Below are positions 8,892 through 17,576 of a stretch of 64,000 nt of DNA, piece after piece (within the stretch, counting starts at the first letter, position 1; every line of letters begins with the position of its first letter). Position numbers and translations under genes: made by a program. Under the pieces are notes generated by a model that was given only the letters and a program-made list of their open reading frames with translations, was not told the DNA's origin and did not search any database. Source of the stretch: JANSWY01 sp965243755 (lineage in GTDB: Bacteria; Bacteroidota; Bacteroidia; Cytophagales; Cyclobacteriaceae); contig CBDEVW010000003.1 of assembly GCA_965243755.1 (NCBI GenBank), forward strand, positions 1,364,001 through 1,428,000, read 5' to 3'.

Positions 8892-9227
8892 ATGATATCT
8901 AAGAATTTAACAGCTGCTTCTACAAGACCCATTATTTTAGGGGTATTAAAGCAGGGTAAAAGCTACGGGTACCTCATCATCAAAAAGATCAAAGAATTAT
9001 CTGGTGGCAAACTGGAGTGGTCGGATGGAATGTTGTACCCAGTATTGCACAGGCTCGAAAAAGAAAAACTCATCAAATCTGAATGGATGATCTCCGATGA
9101 CTCAAGACCAAGGAAGTACTATGAAATTACGCCGTTGGGAAAAGAAGCGTTGCTCGCCGAGCAGGAGCAGTGGGTGCAGGTCAATGCTGTACTTGATAAG
9201 ATCTGGCATGTGGAACCCACCAAATAG
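8892..9227 (+). CDS. PadR family transcriptional regulator
   Basis: 111 residues, the length of short PadR subfamily-2 proteins. The winged-helix core is clear: PIILGVLKQGKSYGYLIIKK, then GMLYPVLHRLEKEKLIKSEW and YYEITPLGKEAL. The C-terminal helix (about 85-108) would form the dimer interface. PadR proteins are usually repressors released by small molecules. This gene lies 8 bp before an FtsX-type permease that carries its own permease prefix domain, a common pairing, so it probably represses this two-gene operon and itself through the AT-rich dyad just upstream (inference). Confidence 0.93.
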   Translation: MISKNLTAASTRPIILGVLKQGKSYGYLIIKKIKELSGGKLEWSDGMLYPVLHRLEKEKLIKSEWMISDDSRPRKYYEITPLGKEALLAEQEQWVQVNAVLDKIWHVEPTK

Positions 9228-9235
9228 CGAAGCTC

Positions 9236-11839
9236 ATGTTTGACCTTGAAGCAGCAATTATTAAATGGGTACGCCAGTTCAGGGTACATGGTGTATTCAA
9301 TCATGGTGGCTTAAGAGAAATGGAACTGCACCTACGGGATCACATTGACGACCTGATTAATGAAGGCATGGACCCCAAAGCCGCATTTGAAGAAGCGGTA
9401 CGATCCTTTGGCGACATCCCACCAATGGCAGAAGAGGAGTTTTTAAACATTCGAAGAAAGTCGGTATTCAATTTAATCCCAGGAAATATCATGATGGTCA
9501 ACAACTTTAAAATCGCATTGCGGAACTTCTGGAAACATAAGTTTTACGCCTTCATCAACCTTTTTGGTCTGACAGCCGGACTTGCCATTGTATTCATGAT
9601 CGGTCTTTTTGTAACCGACGAGCTAAGTTTTGATCAATTCCACAATAACAAAGATCAGCTTTACCGCGTAGTTGAAAATCAATATTATGAAGGGCAACCG
9701 GTTTTCCCAGTAGCGGTTACCCCAACCGCATTGGGACCGTCATTACAGGAGGAATACCCCGAAATATTGTATTCTGCCAGGGTTTCGATGGAAAGTGACC
9801 GATTCCGGCTGGGGGAAAAGAAAATCGTGGAAAATCATGGTATCTATGCAGATGCGAGCTTCTTCGATATGTTTACTTTCCCCATTTTATCAGGGAGTGT
9901 AGCAGATTTTAAAAACCAGCTAAATGCATTGGTGGTCTCACAAAAGCTTGCTGAAAAATACTTCCCAAATGAAGATCCAGTAGGACAAACTATTCAGGTC
10001 AATGATGAAACGATGGTTGTGGTTGCAGTGATGAAGGAAGTTCCAAAAAACTCACACCTCAACTTTAATTATGTCAAGAACTTTGAACATTATCTCGCTG
10101 GCGATACCTCAAAAGCCAATAACTGGCGATCAAACTGGCTGTATACTTATGTTCAATTACAGGATAATGCTGCCCCCGATTTAGTGAATGAGAAAATTAT
10201 TGGTCAGATAAAAGCCAATAATCCACGATCGGTTACCGATATCTATTTGCAACCGCTGACAGATATTTACCTGGGAGAAGTTGACTTTACGGTGGAGGTG
10301 AGCAGAAAAGGTCAGATGTTATATGTGAAGATTTTTTCTATCGTTGCGATCTTCATTTTGCTCATCTCATGCATCAATTTCATGAATCTCTCCACAGCCC
10401 GGTCAGCAAAAAGGGCAAAAGAAGTTGGTTTAAGAAAAACAGTTGGTGCCAGCAGAAAGCAGCTGATTGTTCAATTTCTGAGTGAGTCGATTCTCCTGTC
10501 TACTTTTGCAGTCATCCTGGCCATCGGATTGGTGCTTTTGATACTTCCATTTTTCAACCAGATTGCCAACAAGGAATTCAATTTACAATTGCTCGTATCC
10601 AGCAGCTATGGTTTTAAAATTTTGCTGGGTGTTATTCTGGCGGCCCTCTTCACCGGAATTGTTGCTGGCAGCTATCCGGCAGTTTTCTTAAGCTCAGTGC
10701 GCCCCATTCTGACCTTAAACAGTCGAGGGGTTCAAATTAAACAGGGTGCTTTGCTTAGAAAGGCGCTGGTAGTTGCACAATTTACCATTTCGGTAGTGCT
10801 GATCATTGGCACATTAGTGATCTATCAACAATTAGACTTCATCCAATCGGCCAATTTGGGCTACAATCGGGAAAACATTGTGTACACCTATGCCCCAAGA
10901 GATAAAGCGAATTTGCTGGCGGATGAATTACGAAAACAGAAAGGAATCATCAATGTAGGTGCTTCCAACCAGCACCCGGCTTACATAATGAGCAGTACTA
11001 CCGGAATTGAGTGGCCAGGAAAAAATCCAGATGAGGCAGTACTCATCCATTATGTGGGTGTAGACGAACACTACATGCAAACCATGCAAATGCAATTGGC
11101 AGATGGTAGGTTCTTCAACGCTACAGATTCCGCAGTAGTTATTTTGAATGAAAAAGCACTTGAAGTAATGAACCTGGAAAACCCATTGGGACAATCTGTG
11201 AGGGCACAAATGGATATGAGGATTGTTGGTATTGTGAAAAACTTCAATTTCAAATCAATCCACTCGGCTATTGAACCCCTTGTCATTTACAAGCTTCCCC
11301 AACCCAACCGCATATACATTAAATATGAACCTACGGAAAGGGATGTGGCGATTGCCAGCCTGGAAGCGGTGTGGCAAAACTTGTTTCCGGACCGTACCCT
11401 GGATTACTATTACCTTGATGAGGATTTTGAGGAGCTCTATGAATCCGAAACACGAACAAGCCAACTGGCCACTTACTTTGCTGTACTAGCAATACTGATT
11501 TCTTGCCTGGGTTTATTTGGATTGGTCTCTTATGCCACTGAACAGCGAAGCAAAGAAATTGGTATCAGAAAAGTCCTTGGTGCTTCTGTCGCCAGGCTGT
11601 TTTTGCTATTAACCGGTGATTTTACAAGATTGGTGCTGATCTCTCTGATCATAGCGATCCCTGTTGGATGGTATAGTATGAGCAACTGGCTGGAGAATTT
11701 TGCTTACCGGATTGAATTGGATGTTTGGGTATTTGTTGTATCAGGTATTTCGGCATTATTGATTGCGCTGGTTACAGTAAGTTATCAATCCCTGAAAGCT
11801 TCCCATGATAATCCGGCGAGGGTGTTGAGGACGGAGTGA
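9236..11839 (+). CDS. FtsX/MacB-type ABC transporter permease with N-terminal permease prefix domain
   Basis: 867 residues. Residues about 1-75 form a soluble helical prefix (MELHLRDHIDDLINEGMDPK, then AAFEEAVRSFGD) typical of permeases paired with PadR regulators. The first MacB-like unit follows: a membrane helix near 100-120 (FINLFGLTAGLAIVFMIGLF), a periplasmic domain to about 360, then three helices with an FtsX segment (SAKRAKEVGLRKTVGASRKQ). The second unit repeats the plan and ends with EQRSKEIGIRKVLGASVARL and two helices. Such proteins do mechanotransmission or export rather than forming classical channels, and they need an ATPase partner. None is encoded nearby, so a shared ATPase elsewhere is likely. 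Substrate cannot be read from sequence. Confidence 0.92.
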   Translation: MFDLEAAIIKWVRQFRVHGVFNHGGLREMELHLRDHIDDLINEGMDPKAAFEEAVRSFGDIPPMAEEEFLNIRRKSVFNLIPGNIMMVNNFKIALRNFWKHKFYAFINLFGLTAGLAIVFMIGLFVTDELSFDQFHNNKDQLYRVVENQYYEGQPVFPVAVTPTALGPSLQEEYPEILYSARVSMESDRFRLGEKKIVENHGIYADASFFDMFTFPILSGSVADFKNQLNALVVSQKLAEKYFPNEDPVGQTIQVNDETMVVVAVMKEVPKNSHLNFNYVKNFEHYLAGDTSKANNWRSNWLYTYVQLQDNAAPDLVNEKIIGQIKANNPRSVTDIYLQPLTDIYLGEVDFTVEVSRKGQMLYVKIFSIVAIFILLISCINFMNLSTARSAKRAKEVGLRKTVGASRKQLIVQFLSESILLSTFAVILAIGLVLLILPFFNQIANKEFNLQLLVSSSYGFKILLGVILAALFTGIVAGSYPAVFLSSVRPILTLNSRGVQIKQGALLRKALVVAQFTISVVLIIGTLVIYQQLDFIQSANLGYNRENIVYTYAPRDKANLLADELRKQKGIINVGASNQHPAYIMSSTTGIEWPGKNPDEAVLIHYVGVDEHYMQTMQMQLADGRFFNATDSAVVILNEKALEVMNLENPLGQSVRAQMDMRIVGIVKNFNFKSIHSAIEPLVIYKLPQPNRIYIKYEPTERDVAIASLEAVWQNLFPDRTLDYYYLDEDFEELYESETRTSQLATYFAVLAILISCLGLFGLVSYATEQRSKEIGIRKVLGASVARLFLLLTGDFTRLVLISLIIAIPVGWYSMSNWLENFAYRIELDVWVFVVSGISALLIALVTVSYQSLKASHDNPARVLRTE

Positions 11840-11850
11840 TATCGATCAGG

Positions 11851-12816
11851 TCACTCCCTTGAATCTTTTCCATTCTTCACCCCAATAATCTCAGCAGCAA
11901 TGCTGATAGCGATTTCAGCAGGTGTTTTGCTGTTAATCGGAACACCTATTGGGGTGTGGACCTTTTCCAATTGTTCTTGAGATGCTCCCTCTGAAAGCAA
12001 TTCCTTCATCAGCACATCAACCTTCTTTCTGCTTCCCATCATGCCAATGTACCTGAAATTCTTTTTTAACAGCGCTTCTAAAATCACCTTGTCCGTCCTG
12101 TAACCAAAGCTGACAATAACCACATAAACATGGTCACCCTCACTGACAGAGTCAGCAATTTTAGTGTAATCAGTAACAAGTGTTTGATGTGCATAGGGAT
12201 TTTCCAGCATGGTGTTCAACCCTGTTCGTTCGTCGATCACCACAATATAAAATCCCAGGTCACTCATGAGCCGGGAAAGTGCCAGCCCAACATGCCCGCC
12301 ACCCAGCACATACAATGTGTTCTTGAAACCAATCTGCTCGCTGTATCTCCAGCTGTTTTCGCTCGCAATTTGAAATACGAATGAAGCATCCTGTTGACTG
12401 CTCACATTGAACATCACCCCCTGATGATCCAACACCAGTTGACCGGAATCATTTTTTGTAAGTGTATCCTGTAACTGCATCAGCCAGGTCAAATCTTTGA
12501 TTGTTAAATAATAAAAGGCAATAGTTTGCTCACCAGAACATATCATCCCGGATTGGTGATCGCCCTCCTTTCGGTGTATCTGATGTTTGATAAATGGATT
12601 TGAAGGAGTATTCTCCTGCAGGATAGATCGACAAAGCTCGACCATTTTATGTTCCATGATACCTCCTCCAATGGATCCCATCAAACTACCATCAGGCCCA
12701 ACAGCCATTTTAAACCCTTGTCGGCCCGGACTGCTGCCATCACTTGACAGTACAACCATCAACATCACGTTACCTTGACTTTCAATTTGATGGGATATGT
12801 ATTTCCAAAATTTCAT
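11851..12816 (-). CDS. xdhC: XdhC/CoxI family molybdenum cofactor maturation protein
   Basis: About 321 residues from the ATG at 12816. An in-frame ATG at 12852 exists, but the start at MKFWKYISHQIES matches the usual beginning of the family better. The N-terminal XdhC domain (SSDGSSPGRQGFKMAVGPDG, GSIGGGIMEHKMVEL, CSGEQTIAFYY) is followed by a Rossmann domain (YVLGGGHVGLALSRLMSDLG and IGMMGSRKKVDVL). XdhC binds molybdenum cofactor, promotes its sulfuration and inserts it into xanthine dehydrogenase, whose genes lie 6 kb away in the same island. It is divergent from puuD and convergent with the permease gene, whose stop is only 11 bp away. Confidence 0.93.
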   Translation of the reverse strand: MKFWKYISHQIESQGNVMLMVVLSSDGSSPGRQGFKMAVGPDGSLMGSIGGGIMEHKMVELCRSILQENTPSNPFIKHQIHRKEGDHQSGMICSGEQTIAFYYLTIKDLTWLMQLQDTLTKNDSGQLVLDHQGVMFNVSSQQDASFVFQIASENSWRYSEQIGFKNTLYVLGGGHVGLALSRLMSDLGFYIVVIDERTGLNTMLENPYAHQTLVTDYTKIADSVSEGDHVYVVIVSFGYRTDKVILEALLKKNFRYIGMMGSRKKVDVLMKELLSEGASQEQLEKVHTPIGVPINSKTPAEIAISIAAEIIGVKNGKDSRE

Positions 12817-12885
12817 GTTGGGGTTGGAATGTTGGTCATGCTCAAATATCAAATAGAAACTAATAGTCTGAAAGTTTTTGCCAGA

Positions 12886-12919
12886 TTTGTTTCAGGGTTT
12901 GATCCTTGTTATTATTTTG
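12886..12919 (+). promoter_or_regulatory. Candidate promoter of the purine degradation operon
   Basis: TTTG at 12886-12889 and TTATTTTG at 12912-12919 resemble the Bacteroidota -33 and -7 elements, with a 22-nt spacer. The -7 box has one mismatch to TAnnTTTG. It lies 40 nt upstream of the puuD start. Confidence 0.3.
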
Positions 12920-12959
12920 ATTCTCTATTTCAAATAAACAATTAATCCAAATTGCCTTA

Positions 12960-14390
12960 ATGAGCTACATTTTTTTTATTGGTGCACTACTGGTTTTGAT
13001 CATATTGGCCCTGATTGCCATTCTGACTACACTACAGCACTTTGTTGCATCTCAGATGGAGAACAATCAGCTTTCCACAGCTGATCTGATTGACCTGGAA
13101 GAACGCCATCTTCATTTAAAGCATGTTAAAAGAGTTATCTCAATCATTGCGTTGCTCATTTTTTCATTTTCCATTGGCTACCTAATGTTGAAAGATTCTC
13201 CATTGCAGGGTTTTGTTATGGAGTGGTTAAACCTAATCATCCGATGGGCTCATGTCGTGGTAGGGATCATGTGGATCGGAGCATCTTTCTACTTTATATT
13301 CCTGGAAAACAATCTCAACCGAACCGATAATATTCGGGATGAACTGGCGGGTAACCTTTGGGCCATTCACGGCGGTGGGTTCTATTATCTGGAAAAATAT
13401 AAACTGGCACCTGCCGAATTACCAAAAAAACTGCACTGGTTCAAATATGAGGCATATTTCACCTGGATAACCGGTTTTTCTCTGCTGATAGTAGTGTATT
13501 ACATGGATGCCAAAGCATTCCTTATTGATCCACAGATCGCTGACATATCAACAGGTTTGGGCATATTCATCGGAGTTGCAACACTGGTTTTGGGCTGGAT
13601 CATTTACGACCAGATGTGTAAATCGCCACTGGTAAAATTACCTCTCTGGTTTGCATTGACAGGCTTTTTAATCCTCACCATCATTTCCTATTTCCTCTCC
13701 CAGGTTTTTAATCCACGGGCGGCCTTCATTCATGTTGGTGCCCTCATTGGTACCTGCATGGCATGGAACGTCTACTTTGTGATCATACCAGCGCAGAAAG
13801 CATTGGTAAAGGCAGCAAAAACAGGGCAGCCCCTTGATCCTACCTTAGGCAAAAAGGCCGGGGAACGATCACTGCACAATAACTACTTTACACTACCTGT
13901 GATTTTCATCATGATCAGTAACCACTTTCCCTCTACCTTCGGGCATGAGTACAACTGGTTGGTGCTGATGATCATTGCATTGGCCAGTGCTGGCATTAAA
14001 CACTTCTGGAACCTGTATGAGCGGGGCATAAAGACCAAATTAATACTACCAGTTTCAGTACTGATGTTGATTTCACTGGCATTAGTCACTTCCCCAAAAT
14101 ACGATACGGCAAACACCAAACAAGTTGCGTTTGATGAGGTTGAGGAAATTTTCACCCAGCGATGTGTACAATGTCATTCCAGCAATCCGACAGATGACCA
14201 ATGGCAAAGCGCTCCAAACGGGGTAGTCTTTGATCTGCCTTCACAAATTCAAAATATGAAAGATAAGATCATGCTGAGGGTGGTACAGACCAACTCAATG
14301 CCACAGGGTAATAAAACCAACATGACTCAGGAAGAAAGGGATACAATCAGGGACTGGATCATTCAAGGGGCAAAAATCAATACAAAATGA
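12960..14390 (+). CDS. puuD: Membrane-bound urate hydroxylase with cytochrome c domain (PuuD)
   Basis: 476 residues. The N-terminal part (about 1-385) has around eight membrane helices with histidines and conserved blocks such as LIIRWAHVVVGIMWIGASFY and NLWAIHGGGFYYLEKYKLAP. The C-terminal domain (about 390-476) is a cytochrome c: CVQCH at 402-406, with Met447 in NSMPQG as the likely axial ligand. PuuD oxidises urate to 5-hydroxyisourate and passes electrons to the respiratory chain through the haem, so no H2O2 is made, unlike soluble uricase. It heads the plus-strand operon puuD-allB-alc-uraD-uraH and the lyase-like gene; its stop overlaps the allB start (ATGA). Confidence 0.94.
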   Translation: MSYIFFIGALLVLIILALIAILTTLQHFVASQMENNQLSTADLIDLEERHLHLKHVKRVISIIALLIFSFSIGYLMLKDSPLQGFVMEWLNLIIRWAHVVVGIMWIGASFYFIFLENNLNRTDNIRDELAGNLWAIHGGGFYYLEKYKLAPAELPKKLHWFKYEAYFTWITGFSLLIVVYYMDAKAFLIDPQIADISTGLGIFIGVATLVLGWIIYDQMCKSPLVKLPLWFALTGFLILTIISYFLSQVFNPRAAFIHVGALIGTCMAWNVYFVIIPAQKALVKAAKTGQPLDPTLGKKAGERSLHNNYFTLPVIFIMISNHFPSTFGHEYNWLVLMIIALASAGIKHFWNLYERGIKTKLILPVSVLMLISLALVTSPKYDTANTKQVAFDEVEEIFTQRCVQCHSSNPTDDQWQSAPNGVVFDLPSQIQNMKDKIMLRVVQTNSMPQGNKTNMTQEERDTIRDWIIQGAKINTK

Positions 14391-15736
14391 ACCGGTTTGG
14401 ATTACATAGCACGCGGGTATTACTCCCGGATGGACTCAAAGAAGCTACTGTATTTATTGATAACGGTAGCATTGAATCCATAGAAGCCGGCCCATTGGAC
14501 AATAACGAACTTGTTGAAGATTTGGGCAACAGTGTGATCATGCCTGGGTTAATTGACTCACATGTTCACATTAACGAACCCGGCCGAGCGAATTGGGAGG
14601 GTTTTGAAACCGCCACCAAAGCTGCGGCGGCAGGAGGCATTACCACGCTGATTGAAATGCCCCTCAATTCCAGTCCGGTAACTACCTCCAGGGCCTTTTT
14701 TGAGGAGAAACAAAAGCATACTGAAAAGAAATTACATGTCAACTGTGGGTTTTATGGCGGTATAGTACCGGATAATCTTCATGAGTTGGATGCGTTGTTA
14801 ACTTCTGGAGTATTTGGAATAAAAGCGTTCCTCACCCATTCCGGGATTGATGACTTTCCCAATGTTTCTGAACAGCATTTAAGGGAAGCCCTGCCATTGA
14901 TCAAAAAACATCAACTGCCGTTGTTAGTTCATGCAGAGATCGACTCTCCACATGAGGACCAGCAAATGCTGAACAGAAACCCCCGGAGCTACCAGGCTTA
15001 TCTAAAGTCAAGGCCTAAATCGTGGGAGGATCAGGCCATCGAATTGATGATCAATCTCTGCGAAGAATTTGATACCAGGATACACATTGTCCACCTCTCC
15101 TCCAGCAATGCGATCAACCCTTTGAAACAAGCCATCGATCGTGGCGTCCCGATTAGTGTGGAGACCTGTACACATTACCTGGTATTTAATGCAGAAGACA
15201 TTCCTGATGGGGACACGACTTACAAATGTGCTCCACCTATCAGAGAAAAAAGCAACAATGATCAACTCTGGAAGGCCATTGACGATGGTCTAATTTCCTT
15301 TATAGTATCTGACCATTCACCATCTCTGCCCGCATTAAAAGAAATTGAATCGGGTAACTTAAAAAAGGCCTGGGGTGGAATCGCCGGTTTGCAGTTTGGG
15401 TTACCAGCCTTTTGGACCGAAGCAAGAAAAAGCGGATTTACCATATTGGATATGGCCAGGTTGATGAGTGAGAACGCAGCTGCATTTTTGAATCTGCAGC
15501 ATAGAAAAGGAAAATTGATGGTGGGCTATGATGCTGATCTATGCATTTGGGACCCCAATCAAACATTTAATGTCAAAGAAGAAATCATTCATCATAAACA
15601 TAAAATCACACCATACGTAGGTAGTACGCTGCATGGTGTCGTTGAAAGAACCTATGTCGGTGGACACAAGGTTTATGACCAGGGCAAATTTATTACACTT
15701 AGTAAAGGACAATTGTTATTAAGCAATCATATATGA
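14387..15736 (+). CDS. allB: Allantoinase
   Basis: 449 residues, a cyclic amidohydrolase of normal length. Metal ligands are in place: HVHINEPGR near residue 60, the lysine to be carbamylated in FGIKAFLTHSG, LLVHAEID, HIVHLSS and the catalytic Asp in VSDHSPS. The enzyme hydrolyses the hydantoin ring of allantoin to allantoate in the cytosol. It overlaps puuD by 4 bp and alc by 4 bp, indicating translational coupling. The context (urate-ring enzymes and allantoicase on both sides) separates allantoinase from dihydroorotase or hydantoinase. Confidence 0.95.
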   Translation: MNRFGLHSTRVLLPDGLKEATVFIDNGSIESIEAGPLDNNELVEDLGNSVIMPGLIDSHVHINEPGRANWEGFETATKAAAAGGITTLIEMPLNSSPVTTSRAFFEEKQKHTEKKLHVNCGFYGGIVPDNLHELDALLTSGVFGIKAFLTHSGIDDFPNVSEQHLREALPLIKKHQLPLLVHAEIDSPHEDQQMLNRNPRSYQAYLKSRPKSWEDQAIELMINLCEEFDTRIHIVHLSSSNAINPLKQAIDRGVPISVETCTHYLVFNAEDIPDGDTTYKCAPPIREKSNNDQLWKAIDDGLISFIVSDHSPSLPALKEIESGNLKKAWGGIAGLQFGLPAFWTEARKSGFTILDMARLMSENAAAFLNLQHRKGKLMVGYDADLCIWDPNQTFNVKEEIIHHKHKITPYVGSTLHGVVERTYVGGHKVYDQGKFITLSKGQLLLSNHI

Positions 15737-16707
15737 CAGAAAACAACCAACAACCCGAATTTACAAAACTGCTCAACCTTGCAGCAGACAGAATTGGCGC
15801 CAAAGCTTTGAAATGCTCAGATGATTTCTTTGCTTCCATCGACAACCTGGTCAAACCCGGGAGAGGAATATTCATAGCAGATAAGTATACGGATCGGGGA
15901 AAATGGATGGATGGATGGGAATCCCGCAGAAAACGCACTCCAGGGCACGATTGGTGTATCGTCAAACTGGGTGCTCCTGGCATCATCAAGGGATTCGATG
16001 TAGATACCAATCATTTTTTAGGCAACCACCCTCCTCATTGCTCCATTGAAGCCTGCTTTTCTCCTGACGAAGATCCCGGAGATACCGAATGGACCGAGAT
16101 ATTGCCAAAATCCCCTCTGGATCCGGGGAGTCAACATTTCTTTGATTGTAAAAGCGACCAACTGTGGTCTCACGTACGATTGAACATTTACCCCGATGGA
16201 GGTGTGGCCCGACTAAAAGTTTACGGTGTAGTAAAGAAAGACTGGAGTCAGGTAAGTCCAATGGATACCATTGATCTGGCCGCTGCAGTGAATGGTGCGA
16301 AAGCCATTAGTTGCAACGACATGTTTTTCAGTCATATGGACAACCTGTTGATGCCTGGTCGAGGGGTCAATATGGGTGATGGCTGGGAAACCAAAAGAAA
16401 CAGAACACCCAATAACAGAGATTGGGTCATTATCAATCTTGCTCACAGGGGTGTCATTAGCAAAATCACGGTTGATACCTGTCACTTTAAAGGCAACTAC
16501 CCTGACAGTTGCATGATTGAAGGCAGAGATGGCGAAACCGATGAATGGAAAGTGCTTCTCCCCAAGGTAAAACTACAGGCAGATCACGAGCACCATTTTG
16601 AGAAAGAGTTACAACATAAAGGTCCTTTTACTCAGGTACAGCTAAGCATTTTTCCTGATGGTGGGATCAGCAGACTTAGGTTGTTTGGTAACATAAAGAT
16701 GGATTAA
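15733..16707 (+). CDS. alc: Allantoicase
   Basis: 324 residues made of two similar jelly-roll halves, as expected: the first contains FFASIDNLVKPGRG and MDGWESRRKRTPGHDWCIVK, the second FFSHMDNLLMPGRG and DGWETKRNRTPNNRDWVIIN. Each half ends with a PDGGxxRLK/R motif. Allantoicase splits allantoate into ureidoglycolate and urea. No ureidoglycolate lyase or urease gene lies nearby, so ureidoglycolate must be handled elsewhere or by the unassigned lyase-like protein of this operon. It overlaps allB by 4 bp and is followed after 1 bp by uraD. Confidence 0.96.
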   Translation: MTENNQQPEFTKLLNLAADRIGAKALKCSDDFFASIDNLVKPGRGIFIADKYTDRGKWMDGWESRRKRTPGHDWCIVKLGAPGIIKGFDVDTNHFLGNHPPHCSIEACFSPDEDPGDTEWTEILPKSPLDPGSQHFFDCKSDQLWSHVRLNIYPDGGVARLKVYGVVKKDWSQVSPMDTIDLAAAVNGAKAISCNDMFFSHMDNLLMPGRGVNMGDGWETKRNRTPNNRDWVIINLAHRGVISKITVDTCHFKGNYPDSCMIEGRDGETDEWKVLLPKVKLQADHEHHFEKELQHKGPFTQVQLSIFPDGGISRLRLFGNIKMD

Positions 16708-16708
16708 C

Positions 16709-17212
16709 ATGACATTAGAAGAACTGAACAACATACCACTTCAACAAGCTTCTGATGAACTCATTAAATGTTGTGGATCCAGCAAGTGGGTCAATAAAAT
16801 GGTCTCAAAAAGACCCTTTTCGAGTCTGGAGGAGTTGCTTCAAACAGCAGATGAAATCTGGGCGGGCTGTGGGCCTGAGGATGGGCTGGAGGCTTTTCAG
16901 CACCACCCAAAAATTGGAGATTTGAAGAGCCTGGAAAAGAAATTTGCCTCCACCAGTCAATGGTCTCAGGGTGAGCAGCAAAGTGTCTCATCTGCCTCCT
17001 TGCAAACTCTTCAGAAACTTCAGGAGGGAAATAAGCAGTATGAAGAAAAATTTGGATTCATTTTCATCGTTTGTGCAACAGGCAAATCCGCTGATGAAAT
17101 GTTGGGTTTACTTGAAGCAAGAATCGGCAATGAGCGCCATAAGGAAATAAAAATAGCAATGGAAGAGCAACGCAAAATCACAGCAATAAGATTAAATAAA
17201 TTGATATCATGA
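16709..17212 (+). CDS. uraD: OHCU decarboxylase
   Basis: 167 residues, standard size. Conserved catalytic and binding blocks are visible: CCGSSKWVNKMVSKRPF near the start, HHPKIGD near residue 70 with the catalytic His, FGFIFIVCATGKS near 112-124, and the terminal helix with EEQRKITAIRLNKL. The enzyme decarboxylates 2-oxo-4-hydroxy-4-carboxy-5-ureidoimidazoline stereospecifically to S-allantoin. It overlaps the uraH start by 4 bp (ATGA), as suits two consecutive pathway steps. Confidence 0.95.
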   Translation: MTLEELNNIPLQQASDELIKCCGSSKWVNKMVSKRPFSSLEELLQTADEIWAGCGPEDGLEAFQHHPKIGDLKSLEKKFASTSQWSQGEQQSVSSASLQTLQKLQEGNKQYEEKFGFIFIVCATGKSADEMLGLLEARIGNERHKEIKIAMEEQRKITAIRLNKLIS

Positions 17213-17550
17213 GTCAGATTACAACACATGTACTGGACACTGCAGTTGGGAAACCGGCTGAAGGCATACAAATCTCCTTACAACAACCAGATGGTGACAA
17301 AGGATGGGAGGACCTTGCAACTGGCATTACCAATGCCGATGGTCGGATTGCTGATCTTTTGAAACCTGACCGGACCCTGGCTCCAGGCATCTACAGGATG
17401 TTTTTTCAGACTAAACCTTATTTTGATGGCCGTGGAATCAAGACATTCTACCCGTTTATCCCAATCATATTTGAAGTAACAGACACTTCTCATTACCACA
17501 TTCCTTTGTTACTCAATCCATTTGGGTACTCAACATATCGAGGAAGCTAA
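17209..17550 (+). CDS. uraH: 5-Hydroxyisourate hydrolase (transthyretin-like)
   Basis: 113 residues. It begins with the family block ITTHVLDTAVGKPAEGIQIS, has the Arg of GIYRMFFQT, and ends in YRGS, the C-terminal signature that distinguishes the hydrolase from the transthyretin hormone carrier. It hydrolyses 5-hydroxyisourate, the PuuD product, to OHCU, the UraD substrate. No signal peptide, so cytosolic. Coupled to uraD by a 4-bp overlap. Confidence 0.96.
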   Translation: MSQITTHVLDTAVGKPAEGIQISLQQPDGDKGWEDLATGITNADGRIADLLKPDRTLAPGIYRMFFQTKPYFDGRGIKTFYPFIPIIFEVTDTSHYHIPLLLNPFGYSTYRGS

Positions 17551-17576
17551 TTATTTGAACCATTAACCCAATCAAC

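Noticed and set aside
12498..12965. Possible unassigned gene between xdhC and puuD
   Set aside because: Frames here are either antisense to xdhC or lack coding character; the 143-bp gap fits divergent promoters.
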